Shown here: positions 16,608 to 26,013 of the stretch, one piece after another
Position numbering within the stretch: position 1 is the stretch's first letter
How the letters are laid out: every line of letters begins with the position of its first letter
Notes under the pieces: model-generated
Told to the model about the DNA's origin: nothing
The model's input: only the letters and a program-made list of their open reading frames with translations
The model's database searches: none
Assembly (NCBI GenBank): GCA_016223085.1
Contig: JACRPS010000003.1
Coordinates: forward strand, 62,001-126,000
Origin: Chloroflexota bacterium
Lineage (GTDB): Bacteria; Chloroflexota; Anaerolineae; Aggregatilineales; Phototrophicaceae
Length of the DNA: 64,000 bases
Reading direction: 5' to 3'
Program-made: the position numbers and the translations under genes

Positions 16608-17351
16608 ATGGCACAAACGCAAACAACATTGATTGACGTTGACACCTTCATCGAGCAGAGCCGTCCGTTTATCGCCTGGATGCTGGACTGGAAAGCCGGG
16701 TTGAAACCGCTGTCGCTCTCCTCGCTCACCCAGCCGGACGCGCGCGCGGTGGGCATCATTTCGGTGGACGTGATCGAAGGTTTCTGCCACGTCGGGCCGC
16801 TGTCATCACCGCGTGTCAAAAATATCGTCCAGCCGATTGCCCGCCTGTTTGAACTGGCGTGGTCGCAGGGCGTGCGCGACATCGCCCTGCCGCAGGACAC
16901 CCACCCGGAAGACGCCGTCGAATTTGCGCAGTACGGCGTTCACTGCGTTCGGGGGACGGTGGAGTCGGAAACGGTCGAAGCCTTCAAACGGCAGCCGTTT
17001 TTTGACCAGATCACCGTCATCCCCAAAAATTCGATCAACAGCGGCCTGGCGCCGGGTTTTGACGACTGGGTAGCCGCACGTCCGCAAATCACCAACTGGA
17101 TTGTCACCGGCGACTGCACCGACCTGTGCACCTATCAACTGGCGATGCACCTCCGGCTGTCCGCCAACCAGCACCAGCGGCGCGGCTGGCGCGTCATTCT
17201 GCCGGTGAACACGGTGGATACCTACGATATGCCGGTTGACCGCGCGCGGGAACTGGGCATCGTGCCGCACGACGCCGAATTTTTGCACCTCGTCTTCCTG
17301 TATCACATGATGCTGAACGGGATTGAGATCGTCACCGAAATCGTGCCGTAA
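16608..17351 (+). CDS. Isochorismatase-like cysteine hydrolase
   Basis: Predicted cytoplasmic hydrolase of 247 aa in the isochorismatase/nicotinamidase superfamily. The catalytic triad is visible: D54 in SVDVIEGF, K140 in IPKNSINS and C174 in CTDLCTYQLAM. The open frame extends upstream into repeat sequence, but AGAGGA lies 7 bases before the ATG at 16608, which fixes the start. A nicotinamidase function would fit the nicotinate phosphoribosyltransferase gene 1.4 kb away on the other strand. The protein is longer than typical PncA and its metal-site histidines are not obvious, so the substrate is uncertain. Confidence 0.82.
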   Translation: MAQTQTTLIDVDTFIEQSRPFIAWMLDWKAGLKPLSLSSLTQPDARAVGIISVDVIEGFCHVGPLSSPRVKNIVQPIARLFELAWSQGVRDIALPQDTHPEDAVEFAQYGVHCVRGTVESETVEAFKRQPFFDQITVIPKNSINSGLAPGFDDWVAARPQITNWIVTGDCTDLCTYQLAMHLRLSANQHQRRGWRVILPVNTVDTYDMPVDRARELGIVPHDAEFLHLVFLYHMMLNGIEIVTEIVP

Positions 17352-17381
17352 AAACGGACCACAGCGGCTCATAGACTCAGA

Positions 17382-17410
17382 GTAGGGGCGAACCGGCGGT
17401 TCGCCCTTAC
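17382..17410. repeat. Palindrome GTAGGGGCGAACC... that supplies a stop codon
   Basis: Palindrome with arms GTAGGGGCGAACC and GGTTCGCCCTTAC (one mismatch). The TAA stop of the CpaF-like gene (17409-17407, minus strand) lies inside its right arm. Confidence 0.92.
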
Positions 17411-18705
17411 TTCCAGAACGTTTCCGGCAGCGCCAATGGCAGCGCGGGCCGTTCGCCGGTTAGCCGCGGCGCGCCGTTTTCCACCCGCATCAGGGGGACA
17501 TAGGTCGGGTAATCCGGGCTGTGTTTGAACTGCCACTCCCCCACGCTCCACAGGCGCAGCGCCCCGTTCTGGTTAAAAACCGTCACCACAAACGGCAGCC
17601 GTTGATACAGCGCGCGCACCATGTCTTCGCTCTGGCTCATGTCGGCGCGGCGGGCCAGCATCCCCAGCGCGCTTTGCAGCCGCTTGTCGAAGATTGGCCC
17701 ACGAAATGACCAGATTTGCCGGGGTGCGTCCGCCTGCTGTAACAGCGGCGCGATGGTCAGCGGCTCGTCGGAACGCACTTCGTCCAGCAGCAGGCACGCC
17801 GGCTGCTGTTCCAGCGCCCGGCCAATCAGTTCACCGAACGTCACGCCCGGCTGATCGCCCACCGGCCACTTCACGACCAGACGCCGCATCCCAGGCGGCA
17901 GGCGCAGTTCCCCGGCACGCTCAACGGACACACTTTGCTCCGGCTGTGGCAGCCATTGGGAGAGCAGACTTAAGAGCGTCGTCTTGCCGGATTCCGGCTC
18001 GCCCACCACGATCAGCCCGTGCCGCGACTGTACCAGCGCGCGCAGCAGTTCAACCGCCTCGGCAGTCCAGAAGCCGGCTTCGATCAGCACCTCAGGCGTG
18101 GGCAGCGTTTTGGGATGCACGCGAATATCGGCGCTGTAGTGAATCGTGACCGGCGGCGCCACCAGATTCAGGCACACCGGACGATCATCCACCGTCAGCC
18201 CCACCTCGATATACGGCTGATCGTCACGTAGTTCGGCCCCGGCGTCCAGCAGCAGGCGCTTGAGGACGCGCCGGAACTGCCCCTCGTCCTGGAAAATCGT
18301 CCCCAGCGAAGTCAGGTCACCGTGACCGTACCGCACCGCCGCCCGGCCCGCGCCGTCCAGCGAAATCGTGGTCACGCGCCCGTCCAGAAACAGCGCATCC
18401 AGCGGCCCGTAGCTGAACAGATTGCTGTACACCCGGCGCACCACGTCGGCGCGTTCGTCCGCCGCAAGCTGCACTGACTCCACCGCCAGCACGTAATCCG
18501 CCGTCGCCAGCACCAGCTTCAGCCGCTTGGCCAGGGTATCGGCCTCGCGCAGTTCCGGCGACTCCGTGCCGTGTTCGTCAACAAACGCGGCTTCGATACG
18601 CTCCACCAGCGCGGCCATCGAATACATCCGTCGTCCCATCTGCCCCGGCACGAAGCGGGGTTCGCGGCCATCACCGGCCTTCCGGCTGCTGTCATCACGT
18701 TGCAT
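17407..18705 (-). CDS. CpaF/TadA-like secretion ATPase, stand-alone
   Basis: P-loop ATPase of 432 aa, VirB11/CpaF superfamily. Walker A is GEPESGKT (residues 235-242) and Walker B is CLLLDEV near 308. The N-terminal half (about 60-200) resembles the CpaF N-terminal domain (YGPLDALFLDGRVTTISL). Such ATPases normally drive pilus or type II/IV secretion assembly from the cytoplasmic face, but no tad, pil or secretin gene is nearby. It starts 12 bases after the nicotinate phosphoribosyltransferase gene with its own GAGG site, so the two are co-transcribed. The last codons lie in a main-family palindrome. Confidence 0.8.
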   Translation of the reverse strand: MQRDDSSRKAGDGREPRFVPGQMGRRMYSMAALVERIEAAFVDEHGTESPELREADTLAKRLKLVLATADYVLAVESVQLAADERADVVRRVYSNLFSYGPLDALFLDGRVTTISLDGAGRAAVRYGHGDLTSLGTIFQDEGQFRRVLKRLLLDAGAELRDDQPYIEVGLTVDDRPVCLNLVAPPVTIHYSADIRVHPKTLPTPEVLIEAGFWTAEAVELLRALVQSRHGLIVVGEPESGKTTLLSLLSQWLPQPEQSVSVERAGELRLPPGMRRLVVKWPVGDQPGVTFGELIGRALEQQPACLLLDEVRSDEPLTIAPLLQQADAPRQIWSFRGPIFDKRLQSALGMLARRADMSQSEDMVRALYQRLPFVVTVFNQNGALRLWSVGEWQFKHSPDYPTYVPLMRVENGAPRLTGERPALPLALPETFWK

Positions 18706-18717
18706 CGCGCTGCCTCG

Positions 18718-20058
18718 CTACAACTGGCTCAGGTCTACCGCCTGCAAATTCGGATGATCGTTTGGCTTGCGCCCCAGTTTCGCCATCTCTACCCAGCGCC
18801 CTTCGACCTCAACCCGTACCACGTCCATCGTGAAATCAGTGTTGGTTTCGGCGTCGTTGCGCAGGAAGGTTGAGCCGACGCCGTAAATGTCCACCGGCAC
18901 GCCCTCTTTTTCAAACTGCTCGATCTTCTCGCGCTTAAAGCCGCCGCTGGCGACGATCTTCACGCCCCGGCAGAACGCCTGCGCCGCCTCCGCCATGTCG
19001 CCAGTCACGTTCCAGTCCTGCCAGGCGTTGTCCAGCGCCTGCCGCACCACCCGCACCAGCTCGGCGCTGACGCCGTAACCATCCCCCATGCCCAGCGACA
19101 CGTCGCGCATGTTGGCGCTGGTATCCAGCCGCACGCCGTACAGTGTCCAGCGTTTGCGTTCCTCGGCATCGCCGTTCAGCAGCGCCGCCTGATAGCGCGG
19201 CCAGTACGCCCGCAGCGTGGCGACCGACGCGCCCACCGAGTCGTTGTTGAAGTCCACCAGCGCGATCCGCGGCACGTCTACCGGCACGTACTCGGCAAAG
19301 GCCATCATTGCCGCGACCGTATCCCCCAGGTAGCAGGCGATCAGCGCATGGGGTACCGTACCACCGCCGCGCCCGCCCCACCACGCCGCCTGCGCATCGG
19401 TGCTGACCAGCGGCGCAACCTGAGCGCCGCTGTCGTGGTTATACCGCTGCACCGCCACCCAGTAGGCGTAACCGTCAGCAGGCTGCACCTCCGGCAGGTC
19501 GAACCGGGCCGGGAAAAACAGCACCGGCTTACCCCGCGCCGCCACTAGCGCCTCATACACGTTGGTGGCGATTCGGCTGGCGCGTGTCAGCACGCCCAGA
19601 ATCGGCGTCTCCAGCAGCGCAAAATCGCGGTAGCAGCCGCGAATTTTAAGCACCGGCTGCACGTCCTCCGTATCCCCTTCATAGTCTGTAAACGTGCCAT
19701 CTTCCGCCGCTTCCACCTCAAGCTGCCGCCAGCGTTCCACAAACTGCCCGCCATCGTCATACCCGGCGGCGTGCCGCAGCATCGCCAGCGCCGCGTCAAT
19801 CCCCACGTTCAGGGCGCGCGGCGCGCGGCGGTTAAAGATTTGCGCCTCGACGCGGATTTCACCCACCTTTAACGGTGATGGGTCAACCGGCAGCGGGCGC
19901 GGGCTGACGCCGTTAAAGTGGTAGTCCGCCTTGCGCGCCCCTTCCAGCACCCGCACCACATTTTCAAAGTACTTATCGCTGTACCAGCCGCGCCGCAGAC
20001 CGTCCACGTCCAGCTTAAGCGTCGCCGCGTTTAACCGTTGGTGATCGAAGATCGTCAT
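18718..20058 (-). CDS. pncB: Nicotinate phosphoribosyltransferase
   Basis: Cytoplasmic enzyme of NAD salvage that joins nicotinate with PRPP to form nicotinate mononucleotide. Length 446 aa suits the short bacterial class. Recognisable blocks are GWYSDKYFENVVRVLEG near residues 24-40, the centre ALVDFNNDSVGASV, VRLDTSANMRDVS, and the C-terminal ASGGFKREKIEQFEKEGVPVD region that forms the phosphate-binding loop and precedes GVGSTFLRND. It is first in a two-gene operon with the CpaF-like ATPase. AGGA precedes the ATG. A nicotinamidase-like gene lies nearby, consistent with a salvage theme. Confidence 0.92.
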   Translation of the reverse strand: MTIFDHQRLNAATLKLDVDGLRRGWYSDKYFENVVRVLEGARKADYHFNGVSPRPLPVDPSPLKVGEIRVEAQIFNRRAPRALNVGIDAALAMLRHAAGYDDGGQFVERWRQLEVEAAEDGTFTDYEGDTEDVQPVLKIRGCYRDFALLETPILGVLTRASRIATNVYEALVAARGKPVLFFPARFDLPEVQPADGYAYWVAVQRYNHDSGAQVAPLVSTDAQAAWWGGRGGGTVPHALIACYLGDTVAAMMAFAEYVPVDVPRIALVDFNNDSVGASVATLRAYWPRYQAALLNGDAEERKRWTLYGVRLDTSANMRDVSLGMGDGYGVSAELVRVVRQALDNAWQDWNVTGDMAEAAQAFCRGVKIVASGGFKREKIEQFEKEGVPVDIYGVGSTFLRNDAETNTDFTMDVVRVEVEGRWVEMAKLGRKPNDHPNLQAVDLSQL

Positions 20059-20226
20059 GAAAGCGTCCTGTGTGTCGGAAAAATAAACACCATTCTACAA
20101 CGTGCTGGGACAGGCGTACCAAGTTAAGGTCATCGTGGCGTCGCCGGTTTGAACCTGAAGCTACCGAAAAACCATGCCCACTGAAGGGGCGAGTACACTG
20201 ACAGGATGAGAATGTTGGGGGTTTCA

Positions 20227-20254
20227 GTAGGGGCGCCAGTCCCTGCGCCCCTAC
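20227..20254. repeat. Palindrome GTAGGGGCGC/GCGCCCCTAC
   Basis: Ten-bp perfect arms with an 8-base centre. Main palindrome family. Confidence 0.9.
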
Positions 20255-20282
20255 AACCCTGCAACTTGAGGTTGTTGACGTA

Positions 20283-20376
20283 CTTATGGTTAAATGAAAA
20301 CCGATACATGGATTTTTCGTAGGGGCGAACCGCCGTTTCGCCCCTACATTCTATGAATCTGTTTTCGGTCATCCAT
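20283..20376. repeat. Long repeat, near-identical to 48155-48247
   Basis: From GGTTAAATGAAAACCG, through GGATTTTTCGTAGGGGCGAA and the palindrome (20319-20347), to GAATCTGTTTTCGGTCATCC, this segment matches the copy at 48 kb with only a few substitutions over about 90 bases. See the 48139-48249 entry for the terminal inverted repeats. Confidence 0.9.
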
Positions 20377-20403
20377 TAGAACCAGCAGGGCCGATGTCTT
20401 AAC

Positions 20404-20470
20404 AGCCCCTTTAGTGGGCTTACAGCAGCCTTCAGGCTGCCCCGGTCAGCCAGGCGTTCAAAACGCCTGG
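20404..20470. repeat. Three-hairpin repeat cluster
   Basis: Three hairpins in a row: AGCCC/GGGCT (20404-20420), GCAGCC/GGCTGC (20425-20440) and CCAGGCGTT/AACGCCTGG (20450-20470, perfect 9-bp arms). The first two match 31035-31071 almost base for base. Confidence 0.85.
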
Positions 20471-20555
20471 CGACGCTGACGCGAGTAAGAATCCAATGCC
20501 GAACAAGCATTTGAACCCCTGGCGGCGCAAAACGCTTAACTTGGTGCATATGTAT

Positions 20556-20585
20556 TCTACAACGCGCCGGGGCATATGGTATACT
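20556..20585 (+). promoter_or_regulatory. Promoter of the PfkB kinase gene
   Basis: TCTACA (20556-20561), an 18-base spacer, then TATACT (20580-20585). The start site would be near 20592, and AAGAGG (20607-20612) precedes the ATG at 20625. Confidence 0.55.
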
Positions 20586-20624
20586 CTCTCGCTGCTTCCG
20601 TTTGAAAGAGGTACAGCATAAGCT

Positions 20625-21608
20625 ATGGACATTATCGTCACTGGCTCAATCGCCTACGATTACCTGATGCGCTTTCCGGGGCGCTTCACCGATTATTTCA
20701 TCAGGGAACAGCTTCACCAGGTCAGCCTCAGCTTCCTGGTGGATGAGATGACCAAACACTGGGGTGGCGTGGCGGCCAATATCGCCTTTAACATGGCGCT
20801 CATGGGCCTTCGCCCCCGGTTGATGGGCACGGTCGGGCGCGACTTCCCCGAATATCGCGCCTGGCTGGAGCGCGTCGGCGTGGACACCAGTACCGTCCGG
20901 CAGATTGACGAGGTGTTCACCGCCTCATTTTTTGCCAACACCGACCTCGACAACAACCAGATTGCCTCGTTTTACACCGGCGCGATGTCCTACGCCAAAA
21001 ACTATCGCCTTGCCGATGTGTTCGACGGCAAGCCTGATCTCGTGATGATCTCCCCCAACGACCCGCAGGCCATGAGCAATCTGGCACAGGAATGCCGCGA
21101 ACGTGGTATTCGCTTTATCTACGACCCCAGCCAGCAGGTGCCGCGCCTGTCCGGCGAAGAACTGTACCGCGATATGCAGGGCGCGTATGCGCTGGTCGTC
21201 AACGCTTACGAAGCCGAAATTATCTGCAAGAAGACCGGGCAGACGCTGGACGATCTGCGCCGCACTATCGAAATCCTGGTTATCACGCAGGGGGCGCGCG
21301 GCTCGCACATCTATCACAACGGTGACCTGATCGAAGTCCCCGCCTTCCCCACCGACCATATCAAGGACCCGACCGGCGTCGGCGACGCTTTCCGCGCCGG
21401 GCTGGTGCGCGGGCTGGTCGCCGGCTGGCCGATGAAGCTGGCCGGGCTGGTCGGGGCGCTGTGCGCCACTTACGTGCTGGAACAGGTGGGCACGCAGAAC
21501 CACAGCTACTCGCTGCCGGATTTTGTGCAGCGCTTCCGCGCTCATTTTGACGATGAGGGGCGGCTGGACAGCCTGCTGGAGCCGGCATCCCGGCTGGCGG
21601 CATCGTAG
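20625..21608 (+). CDS. PfkB-family carbohydrate/adenosine kinase
   Basis: Cytoplasmic kinase of 327 aa, ribokinase/adenosine-kinase fold. The substrate-side motif GGVAANIAFNMALMG is near residues 47-60, and the C-terminal signature DPTGVGDAFRAG is at 248-259 with catalytic Asp 254. It is followed 93 bases later by adenosylhomocysteinase on the same strand. This context argues for adenosine kinase activity, which removes the adenosine released from S-adenosylhomocysteine and pulls that reversible reaction forward. The family cannot be assigned to adenosine rather than a sugar from motifs alone. Confidence 0.85.
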   Translation: MDIIVTGSIAYDYLMRFPGRFTDYFIREQLHQVSLSFLVDEMTKHWGGVAANIAFNMALMGLRPRLMGTVGRDFPEYRAWLERVGVDTSTVRQIDEVFTASFFANTDLDNNQIASFYTGAMSYAKNYRLADVFDGKPDLVMISPNDPQAMSNLAQECRERGIRFIYDPSQQVPRLSGEELYRDMQGAYALVVNAYEAEIICKKTGQTLDDLRRTIEILVITQGARGSHIYHNGDLIEVPAFPTDHIKDPTGVGDAFRAGLVRGLVAGWPMKLAGLVGALCATYVLEQVGTQNHSYSLPDFVQRFRAHFDDEGRLDSLLEPASRLAAS

Positions 21609-21683
21609 GGTAAACGCCCGCTTCCAATATTTCACGGCTGGCGTTCGCTTGAACGTGTGTTAAAATCCTTCCGTTTTGTTTAG

Positions 21684-22967
<1,284 letters not shown>

Positions 22968-22981
22968 GCTCTGTTTTGCCG

Positions 22982-23009
22982 GTAGGGGCAAGGCATGCCT
23001 CGCCCCTAC
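22982..23009. repeat. Palindrome GTAGGGGC...GCCCCTAC after ahcY
   Basis: Arms GTAGGGGC and GCCCCTAC around AAGGCATGCCTC, beginning 14 bases after the ahcY stop. Main palindrome family. Confidence 0.9.
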
Positions 23010-23090
23010 CTGTTCATTATCCTACGCCGCAGCCATCGTGACGATCACCAACATCGGGCAGCCGGGATATGTGTACTGGCTGTGACAGGC

Positions 23091-23107
23091 GCGAGGGATA
23101 CCCTCGC
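23091..23107. repeat. Hairpin GCGAGGG/CCCTCGC
   Basis: Perfect 7-bp arms, three-base loop, in the leader of the DUF4397/SH3 gene. It may be a shortened main-family member. Confidence 0.65.
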
Positions 23108-23141
23108 CTCGTGGTTCGAGCAATAGAGGAGAGTTGTAAGC

Positions 23142-25838
23142 ATGAATCATTATTTGAAACGAAGCGTTATCGCGCTGCTGGCGCTGGCGCTGATCTTAAC
23201 CCTGGCGGGCACCGCCTTCGCGCAGGACGCCGACAGCGCGCTGGTCCGCTTTGTTCACGTCGTGCCGGATGCCCCGGCCGTGGATGTGTACACCGACGGC
23301 CAGTTGACCATCACCAATCTGGATTACGGCCAGGCTTCCGGTTATGTCAACCTTCCTGCGGGCGAACACCGCCTGACTGTGACCCCCACCGGCGAAACCA
23401 CGCTGCTGTGGGAGCAGACCATTGCCCCGACGGCGGGCGCGGCGCTGACGCTGGTGGCCGCCCCCGGCGATCAGCCGTCCTTCCTGACCTATCAGGACGA
23501 TCTTACCCCGCTGCCGCTGGGCCGGGCGCGCTTTGCCGCCATTCACGCCGTCGTGGGAGCGCCGGCGGTTGACGTGGCGCTGGCGGACGGTCAGGTTGCC
23601 GTTCCGAATCTCGAATTCGGCCAGCCGGCGGGCAGTCTCGATCTCGACACCGGCTTTGTCTACGACTTTGTGGTGGTGCCGGCAGGCGGCACGGCAGATG
23701 ACGCCCTGCTGACGCCCGACCCTCTGGCGCTGACGACTGGCACGTCCTACGTGCTGGTGGTGTACGGCCCGGCGGACTCCCCCACCGCGCTGCTGCTGAC
23801 CGCCCCCACGACCGCTGATGGTGATGCCGGTCTGGTGCGGCTGGCGCATGGTGTGGCCGGCGCGCCCGCCGTTGACGTGTACCTGAATGACACCCTGGTG
23901 GCCGCCGGGCTGGAATTTGGCGACGTGACGGAACATGTCGCCGTCCCCGCCGCCGATTATGACCTGGCGCTGAATGCCGCCGGCACGGACGAGCAGGTGC
24001 TGGCTGGCAGCCTGTCGGTTGAGGCCGGTCAGGCCGTGACGGTCGCCGCGCTGGGCACGCCGGACGAAATCACACCGGCGATACTGACCGATGACATCAG
24101 TGGTCTGGACTCCACGCAGGCGCGTATCAGCCTGATAAACGGCATTCCGGGTGATTCGAGTGTCACGGCCACCCTGGGCGATACAACGGTGGCGTCCGAA
24201 CTGCCGTTCGGCGACAGCGCCGCCGCTGATGTCGCTCCGACCACCTCCGCCCTGGCGCTGGAAATCAACGTCGACGGCAGCGCCACGATGGTGGACGGCG
24301 TGCCGCAGAACTTCTACGGCGGCGTCTATTACAACGTGCTGGTGCTGGCTGGCGACGATGGCACGCCGCAGATCGTGGTGAAGCCCACCGCCATCGCGCA
24401 GGGTATCGCCAGCGCGCCCGGCGCGGGTGAAGCGGTTGTCGCCGCACCGGCGGAAACCACGCCGGAAGCGGTTGCGGTCGAACCGACCACCGCGCCCACG
24501 CTGGCCGCCCCCCCCGCCCAGCCGACCGCCGCGCCAGCCGCCAGCGCCTTCACCGCGCGTCCGCTGGTTGACCCCGGCGTTAACCTCCAGCTACGCCAGT
24601 ATCCCAACCCTGACGCCCTGTCGCTTGGCCTCGCACCCTCGGACGCGACGCTGATCGTGAACGGGCGTATGGGTGGCGAAGCGGCCCTCCCCGGTCAGCC
24701 GTCGGACCCCAACGCGACGCCGTTTGTGGACCCGGCTACCCTGCTGGAAGGCAATGCCGACCTGACGCCGGAAGACACCTGGCTCAACGTCACCTATCAG
24801 ACCCCCGACGGTGGCAGCATAACCGCCTGGGTGAACGCGCAGTTCCTCAGCGTCAGCGACGCGGCGGGTAAGCCGGTGCGGCTGGCCTCCCTGCCGCTGA
24901 TTCCCATGAACCAGCCGGGCGAAGCGCAGAACACGGGTGTAACCCCGCCGCCGGTGCTGGTGGACCGTGTGGCCGCGACCGTGTTTAACCTCGACCCCGG
25001 TGTGAACCTGAATATCCGCCGCGTGCCCAGCACCGATGGTGAAGTGCTGGCGCGTGTCCCGAACGGCACGGTGATGGAACTGCTGGCCGTGACCGAGGAA
25101 CGCGACTGGGCGTTTGTCAGCTACACGCCGCCGGAAGGTGGCAGCATCACCGGTTGGGTGAATACACTGTACGTCCAGTACACGCTGAACGGTAGGCCGA
25201 TTGACTACGAAGGTATGGAAGCCCGCAATCTGCTGGTCATTTCTGACGGCACGGAGCGTGGCGAAGTCACCGCCGGCGTCGCGCCGGTGGCGCGTCCCAC
25301 GACCGACCCCCTGCGGGATGCCATCGTAGCAACCGTCGTGCTGGACGCCGGCTCCAACCTCAACCTGCGCCGCAACCCCAACGCTGATTCCGAAGTGCTG
25401 CTGCAAATCCCCAGCGGCGGCCAGGCTGTGGTGACCGGGCGCAGCGGCGATGGCAACTGGCTCCAGGTGACCTTTGAAGGCGCGGAAGGCTGGATTGCCG
25501 CCCGCACCGAAACGGCTACGTTTGTGCGTCTGACGCTCAACGGCAAGCCGGTAGATGTCAAGGACGTGCCGATTGTCACTGACGAGGCAGACACCGCCAC
25601 GCGGACGGTGCCAACGGCGGCGGCTCAGGCTACGCTGTCCGGGACAACCGTGCCGGTCGTTGTAACCGATGTTGTCGTGCAGATGACCGGCTCTCCCGGT
25701 GGCAGCGCCGACGGCCTGCCGATTCTCGGTCAGGGGCAGGAAGCGATTCTCCTGTTCACCGATGGCACGTTCAGCCACATTCAACTGCCTGACGGAACAA
25801 CCGGTTGGGTTCCCGCCGGCTCGGTCAGGCCGCGCTGA
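23142..25838 (+). CDS. Secreted DUF4397 protein with SH3-like repeats
   Basis: Exported protein of 898 aa with a Sec signal peptide (hydrophobic 8-24, cleavage likely after AFA at 27). Residues about 30-420 hold four DUF4397-like units, each starting with a version of VRFVHVVPDAPAVDVYTDG. An Ala/Pro/Thr-rich linker follows (about 425-475). The C-terminal half carries bacterial SH3-like modules with NLNLRRNPNADSEVL-type motifs near 490, 625 and 735, and a last degenerate one near 840. A GAGGAGAG ribosome site precedes the ATG. A surface or extracellular role in binding wall polymers is inferred. The next gene encodes a DUF4397 paralogue, followed after a terminator. Confidence 0.85.
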   Translation: MNHYLKRSVIALLALALILTLAGTAFAQDADSALVRFVHVVPDAPAVDVYTDGQLTITNLDYGQASGYVNLPAGEHRLTVTPTGETTLLWEQTIAPTAGAALTLVAAPGDQPSFLTYQDDLTPLPLGRARFAAIHAVVGAPAVDVALADGQVAVPNLEFGQPAGSLDLDTGFVYDFVVVPAGGTADDALLTPDPLALTTGTSYVLVVYGPADSPTALLLTAPTTADGDAGLVRLAHGVAGAPAVDVYLNDTLVAAGLEFGDVTEHVAVPAADYDLALNAAGTDEQVLAGSLSVEAGQAVTVAALGTPDEITPAILTDDISGLDSTQARISLINGIPGDSSVTATLGDTTVASELPFGDSAAADVAPTTSALALEINVDGSATMVDGVPQNFYGGVYYNVLVLAGDDGTPQIVVKPTAIAQGIASAPGAGEAVVAAPAETTPEAVAVEPTTAPTLAAPPAQPTAAPAASAFTARPLVDPGVNLQLRQYPNPDALSLGLAPSDATLIVNGRMGGEAALPGQPSDPNATPFVDPATLLEGNADLTPEDTWLNVTYQTPDGGSITAWVNAQFLSVSDAAGKPVRLASLPLIPMNQPGEAQNTGVTPPPVLVDRVAATVFNLDPGVNLNIRRVPSTDGEVLARVPNGTVMELLAVTEERDWAFVSYTPPEGGSITGWVNTLYVQYTLNGRPIDYEGMEARNLLVISDGTERGEVTAGVAPVARPTTDPLRDAIVATVVLDAGSNLNLRRNPNADSEVLLQIPSGGQAVVTGRSGDGNWLQVTFEGAEGWIAARTETATFVRLTLNGKPVDVKDVPIVTDEADTATRTVPTAAAQATLSGTTVPVVVTDVVVQMTGSPGGSADGLPILGQGQEAILLFTDGTFSHIQLPDGTTGWVPAGSVRPR

Positions 25839-25855
25839 ACCTCGCTGTAACCTCC

Positions 25856-25884
25856 GTAGGGACACGGCACGGCTGTGTCCCTAC
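25856..25884. repeat. Palindrome GTAGGGACAC.../GTGTCCCTAC
   Basis: Arms GTAGGGACAC and GTGTCCCTAC with a 9-base centre, 17 bases after the stop of the DUF4397/SH3 gene. Main family, A/T variant of the fifth arm pair. Confidence 0.9.
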
Positions 25885-25900
25885 CGCACACCGACTTCGT

Positions 25901-25943
25901 GTCCTGTCCGTCCCACCAGCGCGGTGGACAGGACTTTTTCTTT
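25901..25943 (+). terminator. Rho-independent terminator
   Basis: GTCCTGTCC (25901-25909) pairs perfectly with GGACAGGAC (25926-25934), followed by TTTTTCTTT. An inner CCACC/GGTGG stem is possible. It ends the transcript of the DUF4397/SH3 gene. It is the only classical stem plus T-tract terminator I recognised in the window. Confidence 0.88.
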
Positions 25944-26013
25944 AATGCTGGCAGCTCCACTTGTCGTTACAATTGAACCAGCCTTTCGGCCAATCGCCGT
26001 TTGAGGGGGTGTT

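Larger units (their letters stand above)
20059..20624. other. Divergent intergenic region, 566 bases, repeat-filled
   Basis: No gene is seen. From left to right it holds degenerate hairpin-cluster sequence (about 20110-20205), two main-family palindromes (20227-20254, 20319-20347), a long MITE-like copy (20283-20376), a three-hairpin cluster (20404-20470), and the promoter of the PfkB kinase gene (20556-20585). A clear promoter for pncB on the minus strand was not found. Confidence 0.75.

Noticed and set aside
23086-23141. tRNA-like GGTTCGAGCAA segment before the DUF4397/SH3 gene
   Set aside because: No acceptor, D or anticodon stems could be formed around it. Similar TTCG stretches elsewhere are parts of palindromes.
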